NCBI GenBank assembly: GCA_946645735.1
Contig: CAMPCK010000082.1
Coordinates: 1-5,313 of the forward strand
Source of the DNA: an uncultured Clostridia bacterium
GTDB lineage: Bacteria > Bacillota_A > Clostridia > Peptostreptococcales > Anaerovoracaceae
Reading direction: 5' to 3'
Length of the DNA stretch: 5,313 nt
Shown here: positions 4,886-5,313 of the stretch, in pieces
How the letters are laid out: every line of letters starts with the position of its first letter
Position numbering within the stretch: position 1 is the first letter of the stretch
Notes under the pieces: generated by a model
The model's input: the letters and a program-made list of their open reading frames with translations, nothing else
What the model was told of the DNA's origin: nothing
Database searches by the model: none
Program-made: the position numbers and the translations under genes

Positions 4886-5313
4886 CAATTAAATCCTTAA
4901 TTGAAGCATAGGTTTTTTGTCCGATGCCGGATATGTTCATAATATCTTCTGTTGATGTGAAATATCCGTTCTTCTCTCTGTAGTCGATTATGCTCTGAGC
5001 TTTTGAAGGACCGATTCCCGGAAGAGTCTGAAGTTCTGCTGAGCCTGCAGTATTCAGGTTTATTTTGCCTTCTTCTGCCTGATATGAAGAGGATGATGAA
5101 CTGCTCTCCCCGGGCTCATTTCTTCCCTCAGCTTCTTCCTTTGAAATAACTATGACCTTCTGGCCGTCAGACACGCGCTCTGCCCTGTTAAGACTGTTGT
5201 CATCGGCATCAGGAGTAAGACCCCCTGCCATGTCGATTACTTCGAATAGCCTGGTATCAGCAGTGACCTTATATACGCCGGGTTTATGGACTTCCCCGCT
5301 GATATCCACATAA
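4878..5313 (-). CDS. comEA: ComEA family DNA-uptake protein, N-terminus cut by window edge
   Basis: ComEA is the envelope-anchored receptor that binds double-stranded DNA and feeds it to the ComEC channel in competence. The visible part begins in an SLBB domain (YVDISGEVHKPGVYKV, then DADDNSLNRAERVSDGQKVIV). A low-complexity linker with seven Ser in a row follows. The last 62 residues (about 82-143, counting the GTG at 5309 as 1) are the double helix-hairpin-helix domain: INLNTA, LPGIGPSKAQSII and ISGIGQKTYASI. The frame stays open to the window edge, and the GTG at 5307-5309 lies mid-motif, so it is not the start. The missing part should hold the membrane anchor. No comEC follows; the next gene is the spo0A-like one, an uncommon order. 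Confidence 0.93.
   Translation of the reverse strand, partial: YVDISGEVHKPGVYKVTADTRLFEVIDMAGGLTPDADDNSLNRAERVSDGQKVIVISKEEAEGRNEPGESSSSSSSYQAEEGKINLNTAGSAELQTLPGIGPSKAQSIIDYREKNGYFTSTEDIMNISGIGQKTYASIKDLIVI

Noticed and set aside
5307..5309. GTG as the comEA start
   Set aside because: The frame continues upstream to the window edge, and this Val is within the SLBB motif YVDISGEVHKPGVY. ComEA also needs an N-terminal membrane anchor, which is outside the window.

Overview
The window looks like chromosomal DNA of a low-GC, Gram-positive anaerobe in the class Clostridia. Lachnospiraceae is my best guess at family level, and I cannot name a genus. The basis is the gene set: a clostridial-type AlaRS, IreB, a DUF896 protein, a Spo0A-type DNA-binding domain and ComEA. 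Strong AGGAG ribosome-binding sites and TGnTATAAT extended -10 promoters in AT-rich spacers also fit. All six convincing protein genes lie on the minus strand, so the window reads right to left.

Right end (5313 to 4391): comEA runs off the window edge, so its N-terminus is missing. It is followed by a 141-residue protein that is essentially the DNA-binding half of Spo0A with no receiver domain. Centre right (4366 to 4031): a small DUF896 protein, apparently read from a leaderless mRNA, then the alaS promoter spacer with a 26-bp near-palindrome and no T-box. Centre (4030 to 716): alaS, ireB and ruvX form a compact operon with gaps of 21 and 9 nt. This is the conserved Firmicutes order alaS-yrzL-yrrK, but yrzB is absent and a strong terminator follows ruvX instead. 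The operon joins tRNA-Ala charging, the small target of the PASTA kinase IreK, and a YqgF/RuvX RNase H-like nuclease of 16S rRNA maturation.

Left end (1 to 715): no convincing protein gene. It is AT-rich and dense in inverted repeats. Several signals point to the plus strand: a perfect TATAAT at 77-82, a 13-bp inverted repeat (100-112 / 211-223) running into seven T residues, an interrupted coding-like frame (249-464), and a terminator (517-546) whose G-U pairs only form in plus-strand RNA. I read this as a possible small structured RNA and/or a decayed gene facing the operon. A second palindromic cluster (551-664) lies between the two converging terminators.

The three internal genes or operons with visible upstream regions (the spo0A-like gene, DUF896 and alaS) share the same TGATATAAT extended -10. 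The most noteworthy items are the receiver-less Spo0A protein beside comEA, the leaderless DUF896 start, and the unexplained plus-strand RNA candidate.
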